A stretch of 64,000 nucleotides of DNA, from NCBI GenBank assembly GCA_964437445.1, contig CAYTGR010000006.1, positions 1-64,000 on the forward strand, written 5' to 3'. Of the stretch, positions 33,402 to 42,760 are shown piece by piece (the first letter of the stretch is position 1; every line of letters starts with the position of its first letter). The position numbers and the translations under genes are program-made. This DNA is from CAYTGR01 sp964437445 (lineage in GTDB: Bacteria; Chloroflexota; Anaerolineae; B4-G1; SLSP01). The notes below the pieces were generated by a model. The model saw nothing but the letters and a program-made list of their open reading frames with translations, made no database searches and was not told the origin of the DNA.

Positions 33402-34561
33402 TGCGTATCGTCATGGATTACACCTCGGCCGCTCGCCAGGGCGGCGGCATCGGCCGCTACGCCCGCGAGCTGATCGGCGCCATCCTGGCCGCCCCAGCGC
33501 CGCATCGTTACACGTTGTTTGCCGCCGTCGGCGGGCTGGGTGAACGGTGGGCGCGCGAGCAGGCCCGGCTGCGCGCCCTGGCCCCGGCATCCGTGGCTTT
33601 CCGCACCCTTCCGCTGACCGATGACTGGCTGGCCCGGCTCTGGCAACGGGCCCGGCTGCCGCTGCCGGCCGAATGGCTCACCGGGCCGGCGGACCTTTTC
33701 TATTCACCGGATTTTGTGCTACCGCCGTTGCAGCGGCGGACGCGGGCGCTGCTCACCGTCCACGATCTCTCGTTCCTGCGGACGCCGGAGACCTTCCCGC
33801 CAGCCCTGCGCCGCTACCTGGAGCAGGCCGTCCCGCGCAGCGTCGCCCGCGCCGACCTGATCCTCGCCGACTCAGAGGCCACCCGGCGCGACCTGCTGGA
33901 GCTGCTGGCCGTCCCGCCGGAGCGGGTGGCGGTCCTGCTCAGTGGCGTCTCGCCTCACTTTACTCCGCAGCCGGAACCAGGCGAGCGCGAACGGCTACAC
34001 CGGCAATACGGTGTGGAGCTGCAACCCTACGTGCTGGCGGTCGGCACCGTCCAGCCGCGCAAGAACTACGCGCGGCTCATGGAGGCGCTGGACCCGCTGG
34101 TCGCCGCGCACCCGCTGCAACTGGTCATCGTCGGTCGGCCGGCCTGGCTGGCCGAGCCGATTCTGGCCGCAGCCGCGGCGCGCCCCTGGGTCAAGCTGCT
34201 CGGGTTCGTCGCCGATGCCGATCTGCCGGCGCTCTACCGGCAGGCGGCGCTGTTGGCCTTCCCCAGCCTCTACGAGGGCTTCGGGATTCCCCCGCTGGAA
34301 GCGATGGCCTGCGGGACGCCCGTCGTCGCCTCCACGACCTCCAGCGTGCCGGAGGTCGTAGGAGATGCCGGGATGCTGCTGGATCCGCTGGACGGGCCGG
34401 CCTGGAGCGCGGCCATTGCGCGCCTCCTGGACGACGCCGAACTGTGCGCCGAACTGCGCCGCCGGGGGCTGGCCCGCGTCCAGCAGTTCACCTGGGAGCG
34501 CGCCGCCCGGCAGTGGTTGCAAACGGTGGCGGGCATGGAAGAGAAAGGACGGACGGTATGA
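33401..34561 (+). CDS. Glycosyltransferase family 4
   Basis: 386 aa GT-B enzyme. N-terminal acceptor domain with GGIGRYARELIGAIL and LLTVHDLSFLRTPE. C-terminal donor domain with VLAVGTVQPRKNYARLMEA, LLGFVADADLPALYRQA and the nucleotide-sugar motif FPSLYEGFGIPPLEAMACGTPVV (EGFGIPPLE). It ends KGRTV and overlaps the next gene by ATGA. It presumably adds a hexose such as mannose to a lipid-linked glycan; the donor is not known. Confidence 0.92.
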   Translation: MRIVMDYTSAARQGGGIGRYARELIGAILAAPAPHRYTLFAAVGGLGERWAREQARLRALAPASVAFRTLPLTDDWLARLWQRARLPLPAEWLTGPADLFYSPDFVLPPLQRRTRALLTVHDLSFLRTPETFPPALRRYLEQAVPRSVARADLILADSEATRRDLLELLAVPPERVAVLLSGVSPHFTPQPEPGERERLHRQYGVELQPYVLAVGTVQPRKNYARLMEALDPLVAAHPLQLVIVGRPAWLAEPILAAAAARPWVKLLGFVADADLPALYRQAALLAFPSLYEGFGIPPLEAMACGTPVVASTTSSVPEVVGDAGMLLDPLDGPAWSAAIARLLDDAELCAELRRRGLARVQQFTWERAARQWLQTVAGMEEKGRTV

Positions 34562-36081
34562 GTCAAGCGTCAAACTTCAAACGTCAAACGAAGCCAGCCG
34601 CTGACCGCACTTTCCTCACCTGGCTACCCTATGCAGTGGCCCTCCTGACGCCGGCGCTCTTCATCGGAGCACTCTACGCCACCCGGACCGGGGCGGGATT
34701 CCCGCTGGACGATGCCTGGATCCACCAGACGTATGCGCGCAATCTGGCGGAGCTGGGCGAATGGTCATTTGTGCCGGGGGTGCCGAGCGCCGGTTCCACA
34801 GCGCCGCTCTGGACGTTGCTCCTGGCCCCCGGACATCTGCTGCACTTAGGACCGTTTGCCTGGACCTGGGCGCTGGGGGCCCTGGTCCTGGTCGGGGCGG
34901 CGCTGGCCGCGAGTGCGTTGGCCCGCGCGCTCTTCCCGCAACAGCGCTCCGTCCCCTGGCTGGCGGCGCTGGCCGTGGCCGGGGAATGGCATCTGGTCTG
35001 GGCGGCCACTTCCGGCATGGAGACGGCCCTCTTCGCCGCCGGGGTCACTGCCCTGCTGGCGCTGGCAGTCCGGTGGGGACGGCAGTCCCCCCCCTGGCGG
35101 ACAACCTTCCTGGGCGGCGTGGGCGTGGGACTGCTGGCGCTGGTCCGCCCGGAGGGGATACTCCTGGGCGGCATCCTGGGGCTGGCCCTGCTGTTGACCG
35201 GGTGGGGCCGCTGGCGCGCGCTGATCGGCCGGCTGGCGCTGCTGGCCGTCGGCGCAGCCGCACTCCTGGTCCCTTACGTGCTGCTCAACCTGCACCTGAG
35301 CGGGACCCCCTTCCCCAATACATTTTATGCCAAGCAGCAGGAATACGCCATCCTTTACACCGCGCCGCTGCTGGAACGCCTGTTGAGTGTGACGCTCCCG
35401 CTCATCGCCGGGCCGTTAGTAGCCGTCCTGCCCGGGTTACTGGGGGCGCTGCCCCGGCCCCGCCGGGAGCCCTATGCCTGGTTGCCGCTCTGCTGGGTGG
35501 TGGGGACCTGGGTCCTCTATGCCTGGCGTCTGCCGGTGACCTACCAGCATGGCCGCTACCTGATACCGCTCCTGCCGCCCCTGCTGGTCTACGGCGTGGG
35601 GGGGCTGGTGACACTCTGGCGCAAGGCGACGGCTCAAGCCGGTTGGGTCTTAACGCGCGCCTGGGGCGCGGCGACCGTGCTGCTGGGCATCGCTTTCTTA
35701 GGCCTGGGCGCCCGCAGCTTCGTCACCGACGTCACCATCATCAACGGCGAAATGGTCAACGTGGCCCACTGGGTCAACGAAGAGACGCCGCCCGACGCCG
35801 TGATCGCAGCCCACGACATCGGCGCGCTGGGCTACTTTGCCCGCCGCCCCCTGCTGGACCTGGCCGGGCTGATCAGCCCGGAGGTGATCCCCTTCATCCG
35901 CGACGAACCGCGCCTGCTGGAATGGCTGGAGGCCCATCAGGCCGCCTACCTGGTCACCTTCCCCTCGTGGTACCCTGGCCTGGTGGCCGATCCCCGTTTA
36001 AAGCTGCTCTACCAGACCGACACGGCCCTGACCCGGCAGTTGGGTGAGGATAATATGGCTGTTTACCAAGTCCAGCCATAA
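34558..36081 (+). CDS. Multi-spanning glycosyltransferase-like membrane protein
   Basis: 507 aa with about ten to eleven transmembrane helices and a periplasmic-type C-terminal tail. FPLDDAWIHQTYARNL after the first helix has the Asp-Asp seen in GT-C transferases that use polyprenyl-phosphate sugars. ALVRPEGILLGGILGLALLL and GRYLIPLLPPLLVYGVG are typical. The C-terminal ~130 residues (VINGEMVNVAHWVNEETPPDAVIAAHDIGALGYF) form a soluble domain. The start overlaps the previous stop (ATGA at 34558-34561). The first codons are written by a heptamer repeat (GTCAAAC units), giving SQASNFKRQTK. Confidence 0.82.
   Translation: MSQASNFKRQTKPAADRTFLTWLPYAVALLTPALFIGALYATRTGAGFPLDDAWIHQTYARNLAELGEWSFVPGVPSAGSTAPLWTLLLAPGHLLHLGPFAWTWALGALVLVGAALAASALARALFPQQRSVPWLAALAVAGEWHLVWAATSGMETALFAAGVTALLALAVRWGRQSPPWRTTFLGGVGVGLLALVRPEGILLGGILGLALLLTGWGRWRALIGRLALLAVGAAALLVPYVLLNLHLSGTPFPNTFYAKQQEYAILYTAPLLERLLSVTLPLIAGPLVAVLPGLLGALPRPRREPYAWLPLCWVVGTWVLYAWRLPVTYQHGRYLIPLLPPLLVYGVGGLVTLWRKATAQAGWVLTRAWGAATVLLGIAFLGLGARSFVTDVTIINGEMVNVAHWVNEETPPDAVIAAHDIGALGYFARRPLLDLAGLISPEVIPFIRDEPRLLEWLEAHQAAYLVTFPSWYPGLVADPRLKLLYQTDTALTRQLGEDNMAVYQVQP
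34562..34589 (+). repeat. Heptamer array, GTCAAAC type, four units in the 5' coding region
   Basis: Four units in register: GTCAAGC, GTCAAAC, TTCAAAC, GTCAAAC. The array directly follows the ATG of the membrane glycosyltransferase and encodes part of its cytoplasmic N-terminus. Confidence 0.75.
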
Positions 36082-36090
36082 TACAGCAGT

Positions 36091-39000
36091 ATGAGTCCAA
36101 TCCCTCGGCGCAACAGTTTACTCCCTCTGGAAGTTCTACCCACTCTGGCCCTCGGCGTGGCGGCAACCCTCCCTTTACTCATTGCCGGTCAGCTCCCGCA
36201 GGCTTCTGACATGGATTTCCATCTTTATCGTATCCTTCAACTGGATACTTTGTTTCGTAATGGCATCTTTTATTCCCGCTGGGCACCAGACCTGGTCCGC
36301 GGTTTCGGTTATCCCATTTTCAACTACTATGCGCCGCTGAGCTATTATGGCGCGGAACTATTCCACTTGCTAGGATTCAATTTGCAATTCGCCGTCATCC
36401 TGACTCTGGTCCTGGCTTACAGTGCGATGGCTTTTTTTACCTATCGCTGGCTTGCTGACCACTGCCGGCCAGACGCCGCCCTGGTTGGCGCAGCGACTTA
36501 TGTGTTCTCACCTTACCTGATTATGAACACCTTTCACCGGGGGGTATTGCCTGAAATCATGGCGTTGATGTGGATTCCACTAGCATTGTGGAGTCTCCAA
36601 CGCTTTATGAGTACGGGACGCAGCCGTTATGGTCTTAGCGGCGCATTTGCTATTGCCGCACTCAACCTCAGCCATAACGTCACCGCCCTGATCGCCATGC
36701 CCTTCATAGCCGCCTATGCCGGTCTATTGATCTTTCTGACTACCACGCGCGACCGGCAGCAGTGGCTGGTCACAATAAGTCGGGCCGGGCTGCCACTGGT
36801 ACTTGGCATGGGGCTGGCAGCCTTCTTCTGGTGGCCGGCGTTGGCCGAACGCCACTTCGTGCAAACTTACCGGCTGCTGGTGTGGAATGTGTTTGACTAC
36901 CAGAAAAATTTTCTCACCCTCGGGGAGCTACTGGCCGCCCCGACGGCCATTGATCCTGACGCCATCAATTATGCCCTTATGATGCCACTCGGTTTAAGCT
37001 ACCTTGGGGCAGGACTGGCTCTTCTTGGAATGTTTGCCATATGGACCCAACGCCGCCAATGGCAAAAAGCTGCCATCATCGGCTTTACAGGCCTCGGCGC
37101 TCTGGTTACCCTCGGCATGACCACCTCACTTTCCCAACCGCTCTGGAATGCCTGGCCACTCCTGCAACTGCTCCAATTTCCCTGGCGTTTCCTGGGGCTG
37201 GCCAACTTATGGCTGGCCTTCCTGGCTGCCCTGGGATATCAGCTCCTGACAAGCCATTGGCAGCTCTGCCCCTGGATCACTGCCTTGACTGCCGCTTGCA
37301 CAGTCTTAATCACCTACCTTTATGTCATCACCTGGCAATATACATCCCTATATCCTGCCACCACAGAGCTGACTCTCCCGGCCGCCATTCAACAGGAGCA
37401 AACCAGTGTTTTCATCGGCACGACCACCACCGGCGAATATTTGCCATTTACAGTCAGGGAGCTCCCGCCCCGCGACCAGGTCGCCTATGCCACCGACGGT
37501 AGCAAGCTAAACCAGGCCGCCCTGCCCGCCGATGTGCAGGTGCAACAGGTAGTGGCGCGTCCCCTGCAACATCAAATCGCCCTGGAGGCGGCCACAATGT
37601 TTTCCCTCACATTGAATATCTTTGATTTCCCCGGCTGGCAGGCTACGCTGGATGGCAAGCCGGCGCCCATTTACTCCACCGATCCTTATGGGCTGATCAG
37701 TGTCATAGTACCGCCAGGCCACCATGAAATCACCGTGCGTTTTGGCTCCACACCGGTCCGCCGTCTCGCCGGAGGGCTCTCTATTTTGAGCCTGGCAGCG
37801 TTGTTCATTCTGGCCGTTTTGAACGCCCGGCTTTCCTCAACGATCTCCCTACCACCACCATTATTCACTCCCCCCCCGGCTACCTGGCATGTCACCACCA
37901 GCGTGACGGCCTTACTTCTGGTAGGGATGGGGGTCAAAATCGGATACATTGATACACACGACACTTTCCTCCGGTATCACCGCCTGGCTGGAACCACCAT
38001 TCTACACGCCAGATATCCTGTACAAGCCAACTTTGACAATCGCCTCCGCCTGTTGGGGGCGGAGGCTCCTGCCACAATCAAATCGGACTCACCCCTGGAT
38101 TTCATCTTGTACTGGCAAGTCGTCACTGAAACCCAGATTGATTACAGTATTGGGGCCGTATTGACCAACGAACAAGGCTTGCGAGTTGGTGTTAGCGACC
38201 ACCAAAATCCGGGCGACTATCCTACTCGTTTGTGGCCTGCTACTTTGTATAACATTGACCAGCATCACTTAGCTCTGGCACCGGGGTTGCCGCCTGGCAC
38301 TTACACCCTCAACGTCAGCGTTTATCCTTATGGCCAACCTGAACAAACCCTGAACATCCTCAATACTGCGGGTATGCCCAGCGGGCGGTCTCTTCCGGCT
38401 TTCACCATCCAGGTGACCCGCCCCCGTCGCCCGGCCACGTTGGCCGAGTTAGCCCCCTCCGTCGTCGTCCAACAGTCGCTGGGTCACGGCTTGGCTCTGC
38501 TGGGCTACGATTTGCCGGTCACAACTGTCCGTACTGGTGAACGACTGCCTTTCACTCTTGATTGGCAGGCGGAGGTCGCGCCTGGCAGCGCCTGGCAGCT
38601 CGCCGTCAACCTCATAGACGGCAAGGGACAAATCGCCATGCAGACCCCTATATCGCCAGTGCCCGGCTATCCCACCTCACAATGGCGGCCCAAGGACACC
38701 TGGCGCGGAATGCACACCCTGCTACTCTCACCTCGGCTGTCCAGCGGCTTATACACCCTGACCCTGGGATTCCCCGAGGGGCCGATCATCCCCCTGGGGG
38801 CATTGACAGTAACAGCCCCGGCTCACATCTTCACGGCACCGACTTTCGCTCATTTGCAAACTGCCCGTTTCAGCGACCTGGCCACATTGCTGGGCTACGA
38901 CCTGTCTCCTATGCCGGCTCCGGGCACGACTCTCACGTTGACGTTGATCTGGCAAGCCAACCGCGAAACTGAGCGTTCTTACAAGGTTTTTGTCCATCTG

Positions 39001-39243
39001 ATGAGTACCGATGGTCGGCTGATCGCCGGCAGTGACGCCACACCAGCGGCCTGGCAACGGCCCACGACCAGTTGGGTAGCTGGGGAATATATCGTAGATC
39101 GCCACGAGTTAAGTCTCCCGGTGGATTTACCCACCGGACATTACATTCTGGAAGTGGGCCTCTACGACGAAGTGACCGGCATCCGTCTGACCACGCCGGA
39201 AAGCGACGCCGTCAAACTTATCACTGAGGTTACCGTTCAGTGA
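36091..39243 (+). CDS. Giant membrane protein, PTPS-related/YfhO-like with three beta modules
   Basis: 1050 aa. The first ~600 residues are membrane-spanning with GT-C-like features (SDMDFHLYRILQLDTLF, GFGYPIFNYYAPLSYYG, NTFHRGVLPEIMALMWIPLALW). This matches the '6-pyruvoyl-tetrahydropterin synthase-related' integral membrane family. A YfhO-like segment then reads LNIFDFPGWQATLDGKPAPIY. The tail carries three repeats of a ~115-residue beta-sandwich (LRLLGAEAPA..., LALLGYDLPV..., ATLLGYDLSP...) ending in LPTGHYILEVGLYD. It probably makes or modifies a surface glycan. Its GC is much lower than upstream (28 of 60 bases in the row at 38221). Confidence 0.75.
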   Translation: MSPIPRRNSLLPLEVLPTLALGVAATLPLLIAGQLPQASDMDFHLYRILQLDTLFRNGIFYSRWAPDLVRGFGYPIFNYYAPLSYYGAELFHLLGFNLQFAVILTLVLAYSAMAFFTYRWLADHCRPDAALVGAATYVFSPYLIMNTFHRGVLPEIMALMWIPLALWSLQRFMSTGRSRYGLSGAFAIAALNLSHNVTALIAMPFIAAYAGLLIFLTTTRDRQQWLVTISRAGLPLVLGMGLAAFFWWPALAERHFVQTYRLLVWNVFDYQKNFLTLGELLAAPTAIDPDAINYALMMPLGLSYLGAGLALLGMFAIWTQRRQWQKAAIIGFTGLGALVTLGMTTSLSQPLWNAWPLLQLLQFPWRFLGLANLWLAFLAALGYQLLTSHWQLCPWITALTAACTVLITYLYVITWQYTSLYPATTELTLPAAIQQEQTSVFIGTTTTGEYLPFTVRELPPRDQVAYATDGSKLNQAALPADVQVQQVVARPLQHQIALEAATMFSLTLNIFDFPGWQATLDGKPAPIYSTDPYGLISVIVPPGHHEITVRFGSTPVRRLAGGLSILSLAALFILAVLNARLSSTISLPPPLFTPPPATWHVTTSVTALLLVGMGVKIGYIDTHDTFLRYHRLAGTTILHARYPVQANFDNRLRLLGAEAPATIKSDSPLDFILYWQVVTETQIDYSIGAVLTNEQGLRVGVSDHQNPGDYPTRLWPATLYNIDQHHLALAPGLPPGTYTLNVSVYPYGQPEQTLNILNTAGMPSGRSLPAFTIQVTRPRRPATLAELAPSVVVQQSLGHGLALLGYDLPVTTVRTGERLPFTLDWQAEVAPGSAWQLAVNLIDGKGQIAMQTPISPVPGYPTSQWRPKDTWRGMHTLLLSPRLSSGLYTLTLGFPEGPIIPLGALTVTAPAHIFTAPTFAHLQTARFSDLATLLGYDLSPMPAPGTTLTLTLIWQANRETERSYKVFVHLMSTDGRLIAGSDATPAAWQRPTTSWVAGEYIVDRHELSLPVDLPTGHYILEVGLYDEVTGIRLTTPESDAVKLITEVTVQ

Positions 39244-39252
39244 TGGGGACGC

Positions 39253-39281
39253 TTGAGCAAAGATACAAGCCGAAGTATACT
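39253..39281 (+). promoter_or_regulatory. Internal promoter of the second glycosyltransferase set
   Basis: -35 TTGAGC (39253-39258) and -10 TATACT (39276-39281) are 17 bp apart, starting ten bases after the previous stop. It would give a separate transcript for the genes from 39349 on. Confidence 0.65.
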
Positions 39282-39348
39282 TACTATGGCACGATCACTT
39301 GACCACGCGACCTTACAACGATCGGACCATTTTTCAGGAGGCGCCGCC

Positions 39349-40527
39349 ATGCGGATAGCTCTCATCACTGGCGAATACCCCCCGCTGGAAGGCGGGGTCG
39401 GCGACTTCACGCGCGAGTTGGGCAGGGCCTTAGCCGCTCAAGGCAACGAAATCCATGTGCTCACTTCGACAACGGAGCCCACAGGCGTCAGCGAAGAAGA
39501 CGGCCTGCGGGTCTACCGGCACATGCCAGGTTGGGGCCGGAAGGCCCCGGCGCAGATCGGGCGCTGGCTTCAGGAATTGAGGCCGGAGATCGTGAATTTG
39601 CAATATCAGGCCGCTGCTTACGAGATGAAAGGGGCCATGCCGCTCTTTACCCGCACGCAACGCGGCCGGTTACCCGCCCCGGTCGTCGTCACCTTTCACG
39701 ACCTGCTGCCGCCCTACTTGTTCCCCAAGGCCGGCCCGCTGCGCCAATGGGCGGTCTGGCAGCTGGCGCGCTATGCGCAGGGGCTGATCCTGACCAATGA
39801 GGCCGATGTCACGCTGCTCACGCAGGCGCTCCCGGCTCCGCAGCGCCCGCCTTTGCGACTTATTCCCATCGGCAGCAACATTGCCCCGCGCCCACCGGCC
39901 GGCTATGATCGCGCAGCCTGGCGGGCGGCGTTGGGGGTTGGCCCGGCAGAGCTGCTGATCGGCTTTTTTGGCTTTCATAACCGCACTAAAGGGATTGAGA
40001 CGCTGCTCACGGCATTGGCGCAGCTGCTCCAGGAGGGGCTGCCGGCCCATCTGGTGTTCATCGGGGGCCGCACCGGCGCCAGTGATCCGACCAATGTGGC
40101 TTACGCCGCCGAGATTGACGCGCTGATCGCGCGCCTGGGGCTGGCCGAGCGCGTGCACAGCACCGGCTTCACCCACCCGGAGGAGGTCTCGGCGGCACTG
40201 TTAGCGACCGATTGCTGTGCGTTGCCCTATCGCGCGGGCGCCAACCTGCGGCATGGGACGCTGCACGCCTGCCTGGCGCATGGGCGTGCTATTGTGACCA
40301 CCGTTCCTGCCACACCCCTGCCTGAATTGCGCCATGGGGAGACTGTCCTGCTGGTCCTGCCGGAGACACCAACGGCGCTGGCCGCGGCGTTGCGGCAGGT
40401 ATGGGCAGAGCCAACGTTGCGCCAGCGCCTGGAACAAGGTGCGGCGACCTTAGCGCAGGAGTTTTCATGGGAGCGGATCGCGGCACGGACGGTGGAGTTT
40501 TTCCGCACGTTGACCGGCAGGAGTTGA
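39349..40527 (+). CDS. Glycosyltransferase family 4
   Basis: 392 aa GT-B enzyme. N-terminus IALITGEYPPLEGGVGDFTRELG; acceptor domain VVVTFHDLLPPYLFPKAG; donor domain LLIGFFGFHNRTKGIETLL and VHSTGFTHPEEVSAALLATD. The usual C-terminal EGFG-type motif is replaced by PYRAGANLRHGTLHACLAHG. That may alter donor specificity. ATG 39349 has CAGGAGG seven bases upstream; the frame is open upstream to 39253 but that stretch covers the promoter. Confidence 0.88.
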   Translation: MRIALITGEYPPLEGGVGDFTRELGRALAAQGNEIHVLTSTTEPTGVSEEDGLRVYRHMPGWGRKAPAQIGRWLQELRPEIVNLQYQAAAYEMKGAMPLFTRTQRGRLPAPVVVTFHDLLPPYLFPKAGPLRQWAVWQLARYAQGLILTNEADVTLLTQALPAPQRPPLRLIPIGSNIAPRPPAGYDRAAWRAALGVGPAELLIGFFGFHNRTKGIETLLTALAQLLQEGLPAHLVFIGGRTGASDPTNVAYAAEIDALIARLGLAERVHSTGFTHPEEVSAALLATDCCALPYRAGANLRHGTLHACLAHGRAIVTTVPATPLPELRHGETVLLVLPETPTALAAALRQVWAEPTLRQRLEQGAATLAQEFSWERIAARTVEFFRTLTGRS

Positions 40528-40531
40528 GCGT

Positions 40532-42757
40532 ATGAAGCAGTGGTGGAAGCAGTTCCCCAGGCCGGCCCGTCAAGAGATGGCGACGCTTGGCCTGCTGGCG
40601 GCAGCCACGGCGCTCTTTTTCTGGCCGGTCTGGATCGCCGGTTACACTTTTCCCAAAGGCGGCGGCGATCTTTTCGGCCAGCTCTACCCGGTCTGGAACT
40701 ACGTCAGCGAGTGGCTGCGACGCGGCATCTTTCCGCTGTGGAGCACACGGCTCATGGCCGGCGATCCCATCATCGCCGAGTTGCAATACGGCCTGCTCAA
40801 CCCACTCAACTGGCCGCTCTTCCTGTTCCACCCGATCCCCGTGCGCCTGGTATTATTCCAGGGGATTTTCCTGGTCTGGTGGGCTGGAGTAGGCCTCTAT
40901 TACTACCTACGCCGCGCGCCACTCTGGCGGCTAAAACGTACGGCCGCTCTGACCGGTGCACTGGCCTACATGCTAACCGACTCTTTCATCATTCACCTGG
41001 GTCACCCCCAATTCAACGCCGCTGCAGCTTGGCTACCGTGGGCTTTGTGGGCTGTGGAAAGCGCCGCACGGCGTCGGCGGCACGTTCCCTGGGCCGCTGG
41101 TGCGCTGGCCCTGGTGATCCTCGCCGGCCATGGTCAGGCCTCACTTTACAGCGCCCTGGCCGTAGGGCTCTACGCGCTTTGGGTAGTTTTAGAAGGTGGT
41201 CCACGGCGTGCCCCCCATCGATTAGGTCGCTTGGCGCTCGTCGGCTTGCTGGCCGCAGCGTTAGCGGCTCCAGCGCTCCTACCAGGCTTGGAACGGCTGC
41301 CTTTCACCGCCCGCGCACAGGTGCCGCTGGAACAACGGCACGGCAATGAGCTAACTACCGCAGGGTTGGTAGATTTCCTGACCCCTCTGTTCCATGGTCG
41401 TGGTATTGACGGTTCCTGGCTGGGTCTGAACCGCATGGAAACCGGCTACAGCGGCGCACTTGCGCTCTACCTTGCCATTCTGGGGCTTTTGGCAAACCTG
41501 CGCCACCGCCGGGGTTGGTGGGCGTTGTTGTTGGGCGGGGTTGCCAGCCTCTACGCTTTGGGCTACGGGGGGCCACTTTATCCGCCCCTGGCACACTTGC
41601 CGCTCTTCGCTGAATCCTGGCGCACAATTCGTGTCATTTTCATACTCGCCTTTGCCCTGGCACTTGCTGCGGCTTTGGGAATGGCGGAACTGCGACGCGG
41701 CAACCGGCGAATCTACATATGGAGTGCGATGCTGTTAGTAACAGGGGCGTATCTTTGGTTCCAGGCACCAGACTGGTTGACATCGGTACCGGTCGGCGCG
41801 GCTCAAAGCCAAGCCCTGCGAGGGTTGCGGCTCGCAGCCCTACTGGCGGGTGGCCTAGCATTCCTCAGTGCCATGGCGGTGCGCGGCTGGCGTTCTGCAC
41901 GCGCCGGAATCTGGCTTCTACTATTAGCCGAGCTGGTCACTCTTGGTGCCTTTGCAGAAGCCAATCCACCCGATAAGTCCCCTAACCCCCATATTGCTGC
42001 CCTTGCGTTTTTGCGTTCTGATCCCGGCTGGTTCCGAGTAGATGTAGATGCTGCCGCCCGAGGGCTTTGGTCCCCAGCCGGTCTTCAGGCCGATGGGTTT
42101 GAAGTGCCTCAGGGAACTGGTAATCCAATGGAGCTGGCTACCTATACGCAGTTTTACTGGTCCATTCCTACCAAAGGCACCCCGGCATACCGTCTATGGG
42201 GCGCCAAATACATCATCGTGCCAAAAAGTGCTCAGCCTGGTGGCGAAGGTATCTGGCCGGTCTACTTTGAAGACCCCCTGGTGGATATTCATCTCAATAC
42301 CCACAGTTTGAATCGTGTCTGGCTGGTCTATCGTACCCTATCAGTACGCGACCAAGGTGAGGCTTACACCTACGTCCTGGCACCAGATTTTGCTCCAGAG
42401 CAAATCGCGACTGTAGAAAATGGGCCTCAACTAGATGGCAACGGCACAGCTACACTGAATGACTTGTACTACACTCCTAACCGGATCAAGGTCACTATTA
42501 CCACTGACGCACCGGTACTCTTTGTCCTCTCGGATGCAGTCTACCCCGGCTGGGTGGCTACACTGGATGATCAGCCCACGCCGATTTATGTTACAGACGG
42601 TTTATTCCGGGGTATTGCGATACCGGTAGGAACTCACCGCCTGGAAATGCGTTTCTTTCCTCGCTCACTGCGCTCGGGCCTGGCAGCTGCCGGCATGGCC
42701 GGTCTATTCCTGTGCGTGAGTTACTTCACCCATCGCTGTCATCAGCCCAAAATATAA
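40532..42757 (+). CDS. YfhO-family membrane protein
   Basis: 741 aa with about twelve transmembrane helices. The first loop GGGDLFGQLYPVWNYVSEWLRRGIFPLWS, the PHLN-type LGHPQFNAAAAWLPWALWA and the C-terminal VLSDAVYPGWVATLDDQPTP define the YfhO family, whose known members take part in glycosylating surface polymers such as teichoic acids. GC content drops within the gene: the 5' half is GC-rich, the 3' half (row at 42361, 29 of 60 by hand count) is not. It follows the GT4 gene by four bases. Confidence 0.85.
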   Translation: MKQWWKQFPRPARQEMATLGLLAAATALFFWPVWIAGYTFPKGGGDLFGQLYPVWNYVSEWLRRGIFPLWSTRLMAGDPIIAELQYGLLNPLNWPLFLFHPIPVRLVLFQGIFLVWWAGVGLYYYLRRAPLWRLKRTAALTGALAYMLTDSFIIHLGHPQFNAAAAWLPWALWAVESAARRRRHVPWAAGALALVILAGHGQASLYSALAVGLYALWVVLEGGPRRAPHRLGRLALVGLLAAALAAPALLPGLERLPFTARAQVPLEQRHGNELTTAGLVDFLTPLFHGRGIDGSWLGLNRMETGYSGALALYLAILGLLANLRHRRGWWALLLGGVASLYALGYGGPLYPPLAHLPLFAESWRTIRVIFILAFALALAAALGMAELRRGNRRIYIWSAMLLVTGAYLWFQAPDWLTSVPVGAAQSQALRGLRLAALLAGGLAFLSAMAVRGWRSARAGIWLLLLAELVTLGAFAEANPPDKSPNPHIAALAFLRSDPGWFRVDVDAAARGLWSPAGLQADGFEVPQGTGNPMELATYTQFYWSIPTKGTPAYRLWGAKYIIVPKSAQPGGEGIWPVYFEDPLVDIHLNTHSLNRVWLVYRTLSVRDQGEAYTYVLAPDFAPEQIATVENGPQLDGNGTATLNDLYYTPNRIKVTITTDAPVLFVLSDAVYPGWVATLDDQPTPIYVTDGLFRGIAIPVGTHRLEMRFFPRSLRSGLAAAGMAGLFLCVSYFTHRCHQPKI

Positions 42758-42760
42758 GCT

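Noticed and set aside
34761..36047. A long frame overlapping the membrane glycosyltransferase
   Set aside because: It has a Gly/Arg/Ala-rich, low-complexity composition typical of shifted frames in GC-rich genes. The other frame has clean membrane helices.
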